A DNA stretch of 64,000 nt from Dryocosmus kuriphilus (Eukaryota; Arthropoda; Insecta; Hymenoptera; Cynipidae): positions 245,997,256-246,061,255 of the forward strand of contig CM076190.1 in the NCBI GenBank assembly GCA_038277395.1. The letters run 5' to 3'. Shown here one piece after another: positions 20,701 through 31,776 of this stretch. The first letter of the stretch is position 1; every line of letters begins with the position of its first letter. Both the position numbers and the translations under genes were made by a program. The notes beneath the pieces were generated by a model. The model saw nothing but the letters and a program-made list of their open reading frames with translations, ran no database searches and was not told where the DNA came from.

Positions 20701-21870
20701 ATTTAACGTAATTTTAGGTTCGCGGACTGGGCCGTGTTATCAGATTTTTGGTTTTGGTCGTGTTTCTAGACTAGGTTATCGGGGTTTTAAGCCGATTCGG
20801 GTGACTCTGGTTCTCCGTCCGGTTTGGTTCAACTGTTTTTCGTGTCGGCTTACTGTTTTTTCATACTCTCGGTCCGAGTCGGGTTATCGGGTTTTTTAAT
20901 GTGATCATTTTTTTTCCTCTGCTTTAGCTTACTTGTCATGTTTTCGGGACCAGTCAAGTTTTCGAACCGGGTTAACGAGATTTCGGTCTGGCTTGATTTA
21001 ACGGCTTTTAAGGTCTGTGTTTTCGGTTTGTCGGTCCGGGTTAACAAGTTTTCGGTCTGGTTTGATTTAACGGATTTTAAGGCTGGTTCACTGTCCTTTC
21101 GGGTTTTCGGTCCGGGTTGGTTCAACAGGTTTTCTGGTCGTGTTATTGTGTTTTCATATTTTCGGCCAGAGTCGGGTTATCGGGTTTTTAATTCTTTCTG
21201 GTTTTGTTTTCTCCGTTCGGATTAACTTTTTGTGTTTTTGAAACGAGCTGTCTTTTCGTACCTGGTTATCTGCGTTTCGGTATGGGTTGATTTAACGTGT
21301 TTTCGGGTCCGTTTACTGTGTTTTCGGGTTTTCGAACCAGCTCTGGTTATAGGATTTTAATTTTGGGTCAGTTCTTTCGGCCGGGCATGGGTTAATCATA
21401 TCTGGTCGGGTTTTCAGTTTATCTGTCGGGGGTGATTTAACATAATTTTAGATTCGCGGACTGGGCCGTGTTATCAGATTTTTGGATTTTGTCGTGTTTC
21501 TCGACTAGGTTATCGGGTTTTCAAGCCTATTCGGGTGACTCTAGTTCTCCGTCCGGTTTGGTTCAACTGTTTTTCGTGTCGGCTTACTGTTTTTTCACAC
21601 TCTCGGTCCGAGTCGGGTTATCGGGTTTTTTAATATGATCAGTTTTTTCTTCTCTGCTCCAGTTTACTTGTCATGTTTTCGGGAGCAGTCGAGTTTTCGA
21701 ACCAGAATAACGGGTTTTCGGTCTGGGTTGATTTAACGGGCTTGAAGGTCGGTTTTCCGTGTTTTCGGTTTCTCGGATCGGGTCGGGCCTACTGGATTCT
21801 TGTGTGTTGGTCAGGTTTTTCTGACCGCGTTATCCGTGTTTTAAATCTGGTCAGGTTTTCTGGAAGCGCC
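17735..21870 (+). repeat. TCGGGTT-type G/T-rich satellite, array A
   Basis: About 4.1 kb built from degenerate TCGGGTTNTCGG and TCCGGGTTGGTT words, with recurring longer phrases (TTACTTGTCGTGTTTTTG, ACCTGGTTATCGGGTTTTCG, TTTTCATATTCTCGGTCCGA). The segments at ~20340-20880 and ~21075-21620 are nearly identical and 734 bp apart, so the array has a long-range unit. Long open frames here come from stop-poor composition. Confidence 0.85.
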
Positions 21871-22290
21871 TAGAGAAAAAATCTGTAACAGAAATTTTCA
21901 TTTTTTCTAGCAGTTCATTAATTCATTTATTCTATTTGTTATATTTAATTTACAATACACAATTTTCAATGGTCGATTTTCTATTTTGTATTTTCTGTAT
22001 TTGTTGATTTATCCTTGAATGTGCGAAGGTTATACATTTTAACATGTAAGTGTTTTCGGTAACTCAAATGTCGAGAAATATTCTAAAAAGTAGATCACGG
22101 AAATAAGAACAATGTACACGTAAATAAACGGACGCGCAAATAAAAAACAAGACACAAAGTATGTATATTGCTTACGTATGAAAAATGAACCCATTCTTCT
22201 TTATCCTATCTTAGTATTTCTTTCTCTCGTCATCAGCGACAGTTTTTAAAAAAATTTTGAAGGAAGAGACTGTTGTTTTTTTTATGTACA
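21871..22290 (+). other. Non-repetitive interval upstream of the signal-peptide exon
   Basis: About 420 bp of AT-rich sequence without obvious repeats, between the G-rich satellite and the exon at 22291. A promoter and 5' UTR would have to lie here. I see a weak TATATT-like motif near 22158 but cannot place a start site. Confidence 0.4.
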
Positions 22291-22354
22291 ATGAGGGCAA
22301 TTTTTGCTACTCTTTTCATAATCTCAGCAGTCTTCTTGCACTGTACGGGTGTTC
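22291..22354 (+). CDS. Candidate first coding exon: signal peptide, phase 1
   Basis: The ATG at 22291 opens MRAIFATLFIISAVFLH followed by CTGV. This has the form of a secretory signal peptide: one basic residue, a hydrophobic core, then small residues. The frame ends one base into a codon (C) at GTAAGT (22355-22360), a consensus 5' splice site. Phase 1 matches the 42/63-nt exon blocks beginning at 46 kb on the same strand; joining C to AA, CA or CG makes no stop. An out-of-frame ATG lies 7 bp upstream. Whether it is spliced to the micro-exon array, 23.6 kb away, is inference. It could instead start another gene or be a pseudo-exon. Confidence 0.55.
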
Positions 22355-22459
22355 GTAAGTAGAATATATCAGATAATATACCTATTAAAATTAAATATCT
22401 AATTAATTTTACAAGTTATCTTAAAGAAAATAGTCTGGCGGTATTCTCAGAAGAAGTTT

Positions 22460-22774
22460 TCATGACAATTTTTTTAATTTATGAAAATTTCTTGAAAATT
22501 TAGAAAATTTTTGATTATTAGAAATCATTTGAAATTTTTTATTTAAGGAATTTTTTGCAATATTTGAAAATTTTTGCATTTCCCGAAAATTTTGGAAATA
22601 TTGAAAATTTTATGAATTTGGAAATTTTTAGAACATTTTGAAATTTAGGAAGGTTTTGGAATTTTAGGAAATTTGGTAAATTATGGAAATTATGTAGATT
22701 AAGAAAATTTTGGAAATTCTACAAATTTGGTGAATGATAGAAAGCATTTGAAATTATGGGTATCATTAAGAATT
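22460..22774. repeat. AT spacer of GGAAATTTTGG-like words
   Basis: Same degenerate word composition as 17400-17734 and 42190-42910. No gene. Confidence 0.7.
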
Positions 22775-23645
22775 GTGCTGTCACACCCCTACCCCTTTCC
22801 AGTATTTTTGATGGCGGCGGAGAGGCACCGCTGTGACTATTCACAGAAATACTTTCAATTACACCTCTATCACTTTCCAGTGTTTTTCAGGGGGCGGAAA
22901 TGCACCCCTGTGTCTGGTGGCAGAAATATGTTCCGTCACACCCCTATCCTTTTCCAGTGCTTTACAGGGGGCGGAAAGGCACCCCTGCGACTGGCCACAA
23001 AAATATTTTCAGTAACAGCCCTACTCCTGTCCAGTGTTTTTCAGGGGGTGGAAAGGCACCCCTGTGACTGGTGACAGAAATATGTTCCGACACACCCCTG
23101 TTATTTTCCAGTGCTTAACAGGGGGCGGACAGGCACCCCTGCGACTGGCCACAAAAATATTTTCAGTAACAGCCCTACTCCTGTCCAGTATTTTTTAGAG
23201 GGCGGAATGGCACCCCTATGACTGGTGACAGAAATATGTTCCGGCACACCCCTGTCATTTTCCAGTGCTTAACAGGGGGCGGACAGGCACCCCTGCGACT
23301 GGTCACAAAAATATTTTCAGTAACAGCCCTACTCCTGTCCAGTGTTTTTCAGGGGATGGAAAGGCACCCCTGTGACAGGTGGCAGAAACACTTTCAGTCA
23401 CACACCTATGATTTCCCAGTGCTGTGCAGGGGGCGGAAAGGTACGCCGCGACTGGTCACAAAAATACTTTCAGTCACACCCCTACTCCTTTTTAGTTTTT
23501 TGCAGGGGCGGAAAGGTACCCATGTCAATGCTCACAGAAATACATTCAGTCACACCCACCCCCTTTCCAGTGTTTTTTCTGGAGCGGAAAGACACACATG
23601 CGACTGGCCTCAGAAATGCTTTCAACCACCCTCCCCTCCCTTTTT
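22775..23645. repeat. 77-bp tandem repeat, about eleven copies (module A)
   Basis: Unit: CAGTCACACCCCTAC, TCCTTTCCAGTGTTTT, CAGGGGGCGGAAAGGCACCC, CTGCGACTGG, CACAAAAATACTTT. The CCAGTGTTT anchor recurs near 22799, 22878, 22956, 23030, 23109, 23186, 23262, 23338, 23418 and 23570. Each unit can form a short stem between CCTTTCC and GGAAAGG. The frames here are not coding. Confidence 0.9.
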
Positions 23646-23989
23646 CACGCTTATTAGATGCGAAAAGTGTTGACTAATATGAAGGTACACAGTAAAGTTC
23701 ATATAAAGCTTGTTGAGAAATATTCCTTCGTGAGAATGATTTGGTTCATATACAGTACAATATCAAAGAATAAAATTTATCTTATGAATTATTCCCTCGT
23801 AAGAATGAAAAGTTAAAGAATCAAAATTAGAATATGTCGGGAATTATACCTTTGTATAAATTATTTTTTGGACATCAAAAGCGAAGTTACATATAATATA
23901 ATATTAAAAAATAATAATAATATATGTTTTAAAATATAATGTGTATGAAATAAAAGTTATGTCCAACGCTAATACAGAGAAAAATTTGC
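23646..23989. other. AT-rich interval, nothing recognised
   Basis: Two short echoes of TATTCCTTCGTGAGAATGAT / ATTCCCTCGTAAGAATGA are about 75 bp apart. No gene is seen. Confidence 0.4.
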
Positions 23990-25022
23990 CAGCTTCGCGG
24001 GTATATTCTCATCGCGCGTCGCGCCTCACGCTCGGATGTTTTTAGTCCTTGCACATCGTGCTCGGTATTCGTTACCTGGGACTCAAAATTTTAAAACACC
24101 GACTTTTAATGAGATTAATAAACTTGAATTATCTATCAAAAATTACAAAAGGAATTTTCTTACATAAGGCTCTATCGACCTTAGGGAATACATTCTCATC
24201 ATGATACTCGCGCTTCGCGCTCGAGAATTAATTTTTTTTTAAACACATTGTAGATTGGTAACGTTTTCTTGTGATTTTCCAAACTCTCACAATGTAGGAT
24301 TTTGATTCTTAAGAGTAAAACGATGAGCCTTATAAATAATCTTTGTAGCTCTTTCCAAGGAGAACAATTCTGCTTGTTATTTTCTCATATCTTGTATAAC
24401 TTTGCTGAAAAGTGGTTTTCTTTATATTTCATAAAATCTTTCATGAATAACTCAAAAACTACTAGTTTGTCCAAAAAAATTATAGAGAGCAAATTTGTAG
24501 ATCTTTTTGACCTAAGCCACTTTCTTTATTATTATTATTTTCGTGTCTTGAATATTTGAGCAATAAACGACATTTTTTTTAATAACGTTTTCTCGATTGA
24601 AAAAAAACAGGCTTCTGGTCAAGAAATGGTTAAAATAAAATTTGTAGATTTTTTTGAAGTCAACAATTTTATTCTCTACTTTCTTTTGAATCTCGCATAT
24701 TTCAGCCGAAAAATGGATCTTTTTATTATGTGAAAACCCTTTTTTATGGATGAAACCATAACCGCTGGACAAAAACCGCTGGCTATCGAACTCGTCCTTT
24801 CTTTTTATGCCTTAAAGAAGTGTGCCCAAGCGCAATCCAATTCGAATAGTTTTTCGAAAGTTATGGTGGGAACAGGCGACAAGGACAAGGACACAGACAG
24901 GCACCGTCGTAAAGCATGTTTTTTCGCTTTCAGGTGGTCACGAAACGTCGAGATTTCATGAAATCCGCGAAAGTCATTTTTCACATAAAACTAATACATT
25001 TCTCATTGAGATGAGAATGTAA
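23990..25022 (+). repeat. CpG-hairpin repeat family, copy 1 (plus)
   Basis: Begins near TTCGCGGGTATATTCTCATCGCG, carries CGCGCTTCGCGCTCG near 24207, then ~147-bp sub-repeats around AAATTTGTAGATCTTTTTGA, and ends TTCTCATTGAGATGAGAA at ~25003-25020, a perfect 7-bp stem with a 4-nt loop. It is shared with 27495-28785 (minus) and 29990-31303 (plus). No transposase is found, so it is probably a non-autonomous mobile element. Confidence 0.7.
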
Positions 25023-25089
25023 AAAATATGAAAAATTTTAATCCGCTAAGGTGAAAAGCATTTAAAAACAAATTTGACAAAAATAAAAT

Positions 25090-25485
25090 TATATCAATTT
25101 TTTTGTTTGTTTGAAACTCTGTCATGAAATGTTAAAAACTTGGTTCACTGGTTATTTTCCAAACATATTTTTGTGTCATTGAATACGATGACGCTTTGAA
25201 AAAAATCATTCTTCCGCCTTTATTGTAAAGAATATTTTTAGAAGATATAAATATTTTCGAAAAATAAGTCTCACCTCTTTTTTCCAATGAAAATTATTAT
25301 TGGAGAGGTCAGATTTATTTTTCGAAAATATTTGCATTTACTGAGAATGTTTTTTAAAATAAAGGCGGAAAGATGACTACTAAAAAAAGTCGACATATTC
25401 AATGACATCAAAATATGTTTGGCAAATAACGACTGAACGAAGTTTTCAAGGTCTGTGTTTCAAACAAATGAAAACATTGCTATAG
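25090..25485. repeat. Palindromic element, copy 1 (~390 bp)
   Basis: Imperfect inverted arms of ~190 bp around a centre near 25300. The left arm contains CCAAACATATTTTTGTGTCA and TTCTTCCGCCTTTATTGTAA; their complements lie in the right arm. Related palindromes occur at 26610-26995 and 29055-29445. Confidence 0.75.
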
Positions 25486-25985
25486 GTTTTATTTCTTCCA
25501 AATAATGATTTAGAAGCATGAAAATTTTGGTAAATAGTAATTAAAAAAAAATAAGATTATGTCAAACAGGAATTCAGAAAAATTAAAATTAAATTAAAAT
25601 AAATGGTAATTCGGTAAAATGTAAAGGACTTTAAATATATATTTGGAAAAATGAAAATCGTGTCAAACGATATTTCGGAAAAATCTAAATTATGAAAAAT
25701 ATTAATTTGAAAGGATGAAAAATGTAGCAATTTTTTCTTCGGAAATATGAGTATCGGTAAAACAAAAATTAACGCAAATAAATGTTTTCGAATATTTATG
25801 CACATAACGGGGCGAATAAAAAATAAACAATTTCCTTTCTTGAAAAAAATTCTTTTTAATAAGATCTTTTGTAAAATTTTGTTTAATTCGAAACATTCGG
25901 TTTTTGTGTCACCCCAATAAATATAAAATATGATTATATTTACCAATAGAATTAAGAAAGGCTGCCAAAGTTAACCACAGGAATA
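25486..25985 (+). repeat. Duplicated AT-rich segment, copy 1
   Basis: Colinear with 26996-27490: shared AAACAGGAATTCAGA, GTAATTCGGTAAAATGTAAA, TATTTATGCACAT.CGGGGCGA and CCCCAATAAATATAAAATAT-like pieces. No gene. Confidence 0.75.
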
Positions 25986-26609
25986 AAATTCGATTTTTCA
26001 TTTTCTTTTATTAAATGCACCTGCTCGTAACATATTTAATGTCAAATAAAACAACATATAATAAAATAATAAATAATAATAATATATATATAATAAAATA
26101 ATAATAATATATTATATATATAATATACTAGGGGGCTCGAACCCCTACTCCTATCAGTATTCTGTGTCAAATAGTATGTTTTATGAAAGTTTGTTATTTT
26201 AACTCTCAAATTGTAATTCTTTTCTTTCAACTACATAATTTTCAATTTTGAACTTTTCTTCTTCCTGACTCCTTTCGTTCCATTGTAGCCTTCCTCGTCT
26301 GCTCAATTAATCAATTCCTCCTTTCTTCTTCCGAAGGTTTTCGCCTCGAGGGCATGACGAAATGAACACGATAAAGCAGCAACACACAAAATATATTTAT
26401 AGTTGTGACGTTTGCGACCTTCGCCACCAGACTGATGGCCGAGATTTATTCGTCGTTCTTACTTATACGATATTCGCTGTCACCGCCTAAAGATATATAC
26501 AAAATAAAAATTATGATATACGATAATGCAGAAAAAATATGAATAATTTTAGTTCGTTAAAATAAAAAGCATTTTAATTAGAAATTTGGAAAAATAAAAG
26601 TTATAGCAA
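25986..26609. other. AT-rich spacer with (TA)n; no gene
   Basis: Includes TA-rich microsatellite near 26040-26125 and a less repetitive part at 26230-26500 with no supported frame. A GGGGGCTCGAACCCCT motif near 26130 resembles a tRNA T-arm or B box but no tRNA can be built around it. Confidence 0.5.
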
Positions 26610-26995
26610 CTTTTTTATTTATTTGAAACGCAGTCATCAAAACTTCAAAACTTGGTCCACCCGTTATTTGCCAAACATATTTTTATGTCAATGAATACCC
26701 TGATGTTTTCTCTTAAAGTCATTCTTCCGCCTTTATTGTAAGAAAGATTTTCAGGAAATGTACATATTTTCGAAAAATGAGTTTCACCTCTTCGTTCCAA
26801 TGAAAATTATTGGAGGTCAGATTTATTCTTCGAAAATATTTGCATTTACTGAAACTGTTTCTTAAAATAAAGGAGGATGAATGGCTATTAAAAAAAAAAG
26901 TCAACACATTTAATGATATCAATATCTGTTTGGAGAATGACGAGTTAACGAGGTTTTTCAGGTCTGTGTTTAAAATAGATAAAAACATTGCTATA
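26610..26995. repeat. Palindromic element, copy 2
   Basis: Centre near 26795 with arms matching those of 25090-25485, including CCAAACATATTTTTATGTCA and CCGCCTTTATTGTAA. Confidence 0.75.
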
Positions 26996-27490
26996 ATTTT
27001 TATTTTGTTCAAATAGGGATTAGAAAAATAGTAGTTATGGTAAATATCATAGTAATTCAAAAAAACTAAGATTATTTCAAACAGGAATTCAGAGAAATTA
27101 AAATTAAATGGAAACAAATGGTAATTCGGTAAAATGTAAATAACGTTAAATAGATATTCGAGAAAATAAAAATTATGTCAAACGGTATTTCGGAAGAATC
27201 AAAATTATGAAAAATTTTAATTTGGAAAAATAAAAAATCTAACAATTTGTTTTTCGGCAAACTGAATTCGATAAAACAAAAATTAATGCAAATTTCGAGT
27301 ATTTATGCACATCTCGGGGCGAAAAAAACATTCTTTTTTTCTTGAGAAAATTCTTTTTAATAAAATCTTTCTAAAAATTTTATTTTATGCGAAACTTTCA
27401 ATTTTTGGTTCACTCTAATAAATATAAAATATTATTATGTTTACGAACAGAGATAAGAATGACTGCCAACGCTAACCCCAGAAATCAAAA
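26996..27490 (+). repeat. Duplicated AT-rich segment, copy 2
   Basis: Diverged direct copy of 25486-25985. Here it abuts the minus-strand CpG-hairpin repeat. Confidence 0.7.
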
Positions 27491-27494
27491 TCGA

Positions 27495-28785
27495 TTTTAC
27501 ATTCTCATCTCAATGAGAAAGGTATTAGTTTTATGTGAAAACTGAATTTCGCGAAATTCATGATATCTCGACGTTTCATGACCCCCTGAACCTGAAAAAA
27601 AACATATTTTACGTTGGTGTCTGTCTGCCGTAGTAGGTGTAGTAGTAGTAGTAGTAGTAGTAGTGTAGTCTGTGTACACGATACCTTTCGAAAGACTCAT
27701 CGGATTGGACTGCGCTTAGGTACACTTCTTTAAAGTGCAAAAAGTAAGGACGAGTTCGTCAACTAGCGGGTTTTGACCAACGGTTATGGTTTTATCCATC
27801 AAAAACGGTTTTCACAAAATCAGAAAATCCATTTTTCGGCTAAACTATGAGAGATACAAAAAAAATGTAAGAAAGTAAAATTGTTCACCTCCAAATATCT
27901 ACAAATTTTATCTTAACCGTTTTTTGATAAAATGAACGGTTTTTGATTTAATCAAGAAAAGGCTATTAAAATTAAAAAACTCTGGTTTCCCGCCAAGATA
28001 TTCAAGATGCAAAAAAATGGTGAAAATAAAGTTGTTCAATTTAAAAATATCTACAAATTTTGTCTTAACCATTTTTTGATAAAATTCACGGTTTTTGTTT
28101 TAATTGATAAAACGTTATTAAAAATCAAAATTTTCAAATTTCCCGCCAAAATATGCAAGATACGGAAAAATAATAATGAACAGAGTTATTCGCCTCAAAT
28201 ATATCTACAAATTTTCTCTTTATCATTTTTTTGAGCAGACGCGTATTTTTTGAGTTATTCGTGAAATATGTTATGAAATATAAAGAAAACCACTTTTCAG
28301 AAAAACTGTGCAAGATATGAGAAGATATTAACAAGCAGAATTATTCACCTTGGAAAGAGATACAAAATTTATTTATAAGACTCATCGTTTTACTTTTAAG
28401 AATCGAAATCCTCTATTGTGAAAATTTGGAAAATCACTAAGAAACTTTACCAATCTACAATGTGTTTTAAAAAAAATGTTATTATCGAGCGCGAAGCGCG
28501 AGTGTCATGATGAGAATGTATTCCTTAAGGGCGATAGAGCCTTAAGTAAAATAATTTCTTTTGTAATTTCTAATTTAAAGGTTTATACGATCCATAAACA
28601 CCGAGCGCGTAGCGCGAGGTGAATAATCTATCGAGCGTGAAGCGCGAGTGCCGTAAATAACGTATCGAGCGCGAAGCGCGAGTGCCAACAGACGCGCGGT
28701 GCAGGCGCGCTCATACTTCGCGCGAAGCGCGGCGCGCTTGGTGCGCGATGAGAATGTGCCCGCGCGGCGGGCAGATTTTTTTATT
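27495..28785 (-). repeat. CpG-hairpin repeat family, copy 2 (minus)
   Basis: Inverted copy of the family at 23990 and 29990. It holds the terminal hairpin near 27500, a (GTA)n microsatellite at ~27636-27663, and four GAGCGCGAAGCGCGAG-type motifs at 28483-28680. It ends at the GCCCGCGCGGCGGGC stem near 28760-28775. Confidence 0.75.
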
Positions 28786-29054
28786 TTCTCTTAATGAATG
28801 CACGTGCTCTTAATAAATTTCATTTAAAATAAAACAAATTCATTTTTCAACCCACTTTTTTTACCCACATATATACATACATATATATATATATAATAAA
28901 ATAATAACGATATCTAACATAAAATATAATACGAGTATATATAAAATAAAAATTATGTGAAACGGTAATGCAGAAAAAAATATGACTCATTTTAATTCGC
29001 TAAACTCGAAAGCAATTTAAATAGAAATTTGGGAAAAATAAAAGTTATAGCAAC
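28786..29054. other. AT-rich spacer with (TA)n
   Basis: Contains (TA)n near 28870-28900 and resembles the spacer after 25985. No gene. Confidence 0.5.
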
Positions 29055-29445
29055 TTTTTTTTTATTTGAAACGCAGTCATGAAATCTTAAAAACTTCATT
29101 CACCCGTTATTTGTGTAACATACATTTATGCCATGGAATATGCTGACGTTCTACTTTTAAACTCACCATTCTGCTTTAATTGTAAAAAGCATTTTCAGGA
29201 AACGCAAATATTTTCGAAAAATATGTCTCACCTCTTCATTCCAATGACAATTATTGGAGAGGACAGATTTATTTTTCGAAAATATTTTCATATACTGAAA
29301 CACTTTTTTAAAGTAAAGGCGGAAAAATGTCTATTAAAAAAAAAGTCAACATATTCAATGACATACAAATATGTTGGTAAATAACGAATGAGTAAAATTT
29401 TTAAAGTTTCGTGGCTGCGTTTCAAATAAATAAGAAAATTGCTGT
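29055..29445. repeat. Palindromic element, copy 3
   Basis: Centre near 29250. Its arms are homologous to those of the palindromes at 25090 and 26610 but more diverged. Confidence 0.7.
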
Positions 29446-29989
29446 ATTTTTATTTTTTTCCTAATTTCCATTTGAAATTCTTTTCAGCGAATAAAAATTT
29501 TTCATATTTTTTTCTGCATTATCGATGGAAATAATTTTTATTTTTTCCAATTAACACATGACATAATTTTTATCTATCGGAATTTTCTTTTGCCAGAAAA
29601 TTCAAGGTGTTCGACGAATTTCGAAGAATTTTAAGGTCGTTAAAGGATTCCAAAAAATAAAAATAATTTAAAGAATTCTAGAATGGTTATATAATTCGGT
29701 GTGATTCAAAGAATTCCAGAGAATTTGGAAAAATTCCAGGAATTTTGTCGAACTTACATAATTCTAAGGAATGCAAAACAGCCCGAGTAATTCCAAAGGA
29801 TTCTGTGAATTTGGAAGGATTCTAGGTATTGATAAGGAAATTTGGCAAAATCTATAAGGAAATTTGGAAGAATTTTAGAGATTCGGGGGAATTGCGGGGA
29901 AGTTTGTAAGAATTCTAAAAAATCGAAGGTTTGGAAGAATTTGGAAAAATTTCCAAGAATATTTTTCCAAATTTATCCAAAAAGCATCA
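29446..29989. other. AT-rich degenerate GAATTCCAAG-like words
   Basis: Low-complexity sequence resembling the AT spacers elsewhere in the window. No gene. Confidence 0.5.
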
Positions 29990-31303
29990 AAAAAATCTGC
30001 CCGCTTGGCGGGCGCATACTCATCGCGCCCGTTGCGCGAAGTATGAGCGCGCCTGGAGCGCGCGGTCTGATGATCCTTGCGCTTCGCGCTTCGATATATT
30101 TAAGCCTCGCGCTTCGCGCTCGGATGTTTTTGCTCCTTGCACATCGTGCTCGGTATTCGCTACGTGGGTCTTAAAATTTCAAAACACCTACTTTTGATGA
30201 GATTATTGCATTTGAATTTTTTATTAAAAATTACGAAAGAAATTATTTTACTTAAGGTTCTATCGACCTTAAGGAATACATTCTCATTATGACGCTCGCG
30301 CTTCGAGCTCGACAATTACATTTTTTTTTAAACAGATTGAAGATTGGTAAAGTTTCTTTGCGATTTTCCAAATTTTCAAAATGCAAGATTCCAATTCTTG
30401 AAAGTAAAACGATGATTATTATAAATCAATTTTGTAGCTCTTTCCAAGGTGAAAAATTCTGCTTGTTAATGTTTTCTCATATCTTGCATTGTTTTGCTGA
30501 AAAGTGTTTTTTTTTTATATTTCATAATAGGTTTCACGTATAACACAAAAACTGCGCGTCTGTTAAAAAAATGGTGAAAAGCAAATTTGTAGATATTTCT
30601 GGCTTGAAAAACTTTCTTTATTATCATTTTTTCCGTATCTTGCATAGTTTGGCGGGAAATTTGAATTTTTATTTTTACTGACATTTTCTCGATTAAAATA
30701 AGAACAGTGCATTTTATCAAAAAATGGTTCATAGAAAATTTGTATATCTTTACGAGCTGAACAACATTTTTCATTATTATTTTCTCGTATCTTGAATATT
30801 TTGGCAATAATCGAACGTTCTTTGTTCTTAATAATGTTTTCTCCATTAAAACAAAAACCGTGCATTTTATCGAAAAATGACTAAAAGAAAATTTTTAGAT
30901 TTTTCTGAGATGAACAATTTCACCCTCAACCGTTTTTTTTTTTGTATCTAGCATAGTTTAGTCGTAAAATTGACTTTTTGATTTTGTGAAAACCGTCTTT
31001 GATGGATAAAATCATAACCACTGGTCAAAAGCCGCTAGTTAACGAACTCATTCTTACTTTTTACGCCTTAAAGAATTTTGCGAAAGCACAATCCAATCCG
31101 ATTAATCCTTCAAAAGTTATCGTGGGAACAGGCGCCGGCGACAACAACAACGACAACGACAGCGACAACAGACACACAGACTCCGTCGTAAAACATGTTT
31201 TTTCGGATTCAGGGGGTCAAGAAGCGTCGAGATTTCATGAAATCCGCGAAAGTCTTTTTTCACATAAAATTAATGCTTTCTCATTGAGATGAGAATGTAA
31301 AAG
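29990..31303 (+). repeat. CpG-hairpin repeat family, copy 3 (plus)
   Basis: Most complete copy. It opens TCTGCCCGCTTGGCGGGC (6-bp stem, TTG loop), has CGCGCTTCGCGCT motifs near 30078, 30108 and 30297, and ~120-147-bp sub-repeats at 30430-30990. It also has a variable (GACAAC)n tract near 31137-31175 and ends TCTCATTGAGATGAGAATG at about 31279-31298. Confidence 0.78.
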
Positions 31304-31739
31304 CTAATTATTACCTACTAAATGAACGTCTTAGAATTAAATTATCGTGGAACATATTATAATAGGAATTTGTGAAGTTTCATTTAAAAATTCTAATTCA
31401 TGTGATTTATAAATTGAAAAATTGAAACAGAAAATAGAAATTCTTCTAAATTTTTTCAACTTTTTATCTTTTCTGAATTTTACAAGATCATTTTGAAAAT
31501 TTTTCCAATTCATCAAAATTTTGCCCAAATTTTTCGTGTTCTTTTCCAATTTCTTACAAATTTTTTTTTTTTTTTTTTTTTGTAATTTTTAAAATATTCA
31601 CAAAGGTTAATATTTTGAACGCAATATTCCCAATGTTATTAGAAATTTTGGTTAAAATCCATCATTTTTGTTTGAAAAATAATCTTTTATCGTTGATTAT
31701 TTTTGGCATCGAGAATTAGTCTAAAATGTAGGTTACGCA

Positions 31740-31770
<31 letters not shown>
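31304..31770. other. AT-rich interval with poly-T and (TA)n
   Basis: Contains a T run at ~31560-31581 and (TA)n at ~31741-31771 that abuts, and has probably replaced, the outermost bases of the DD41D element's left TIR. No gene. Confidence 0.6.

Positions 31771-31776
<6 letters not shown>

Noticed and set aside
22727..23677. Repetitive protein frames in the 77-bp repeat
   Set aside because: 77 is not a multiple of three, so the frame changes every unit; the translation cycles through frames.
26120..26155. tRNA T-arm or SINE B-box-like motif (GGGGGCTCGAACCCCT)
   Set aside because: No acceptor stem, D arm or anticodon arm can be built at the correct spacing.
27497..27700. Poly-threonine frame on the minus strand
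   Set aside because: Produced by a (GTA)n microsatellite inside the CpG-hairpin repeat; the other family copies have different tracts.
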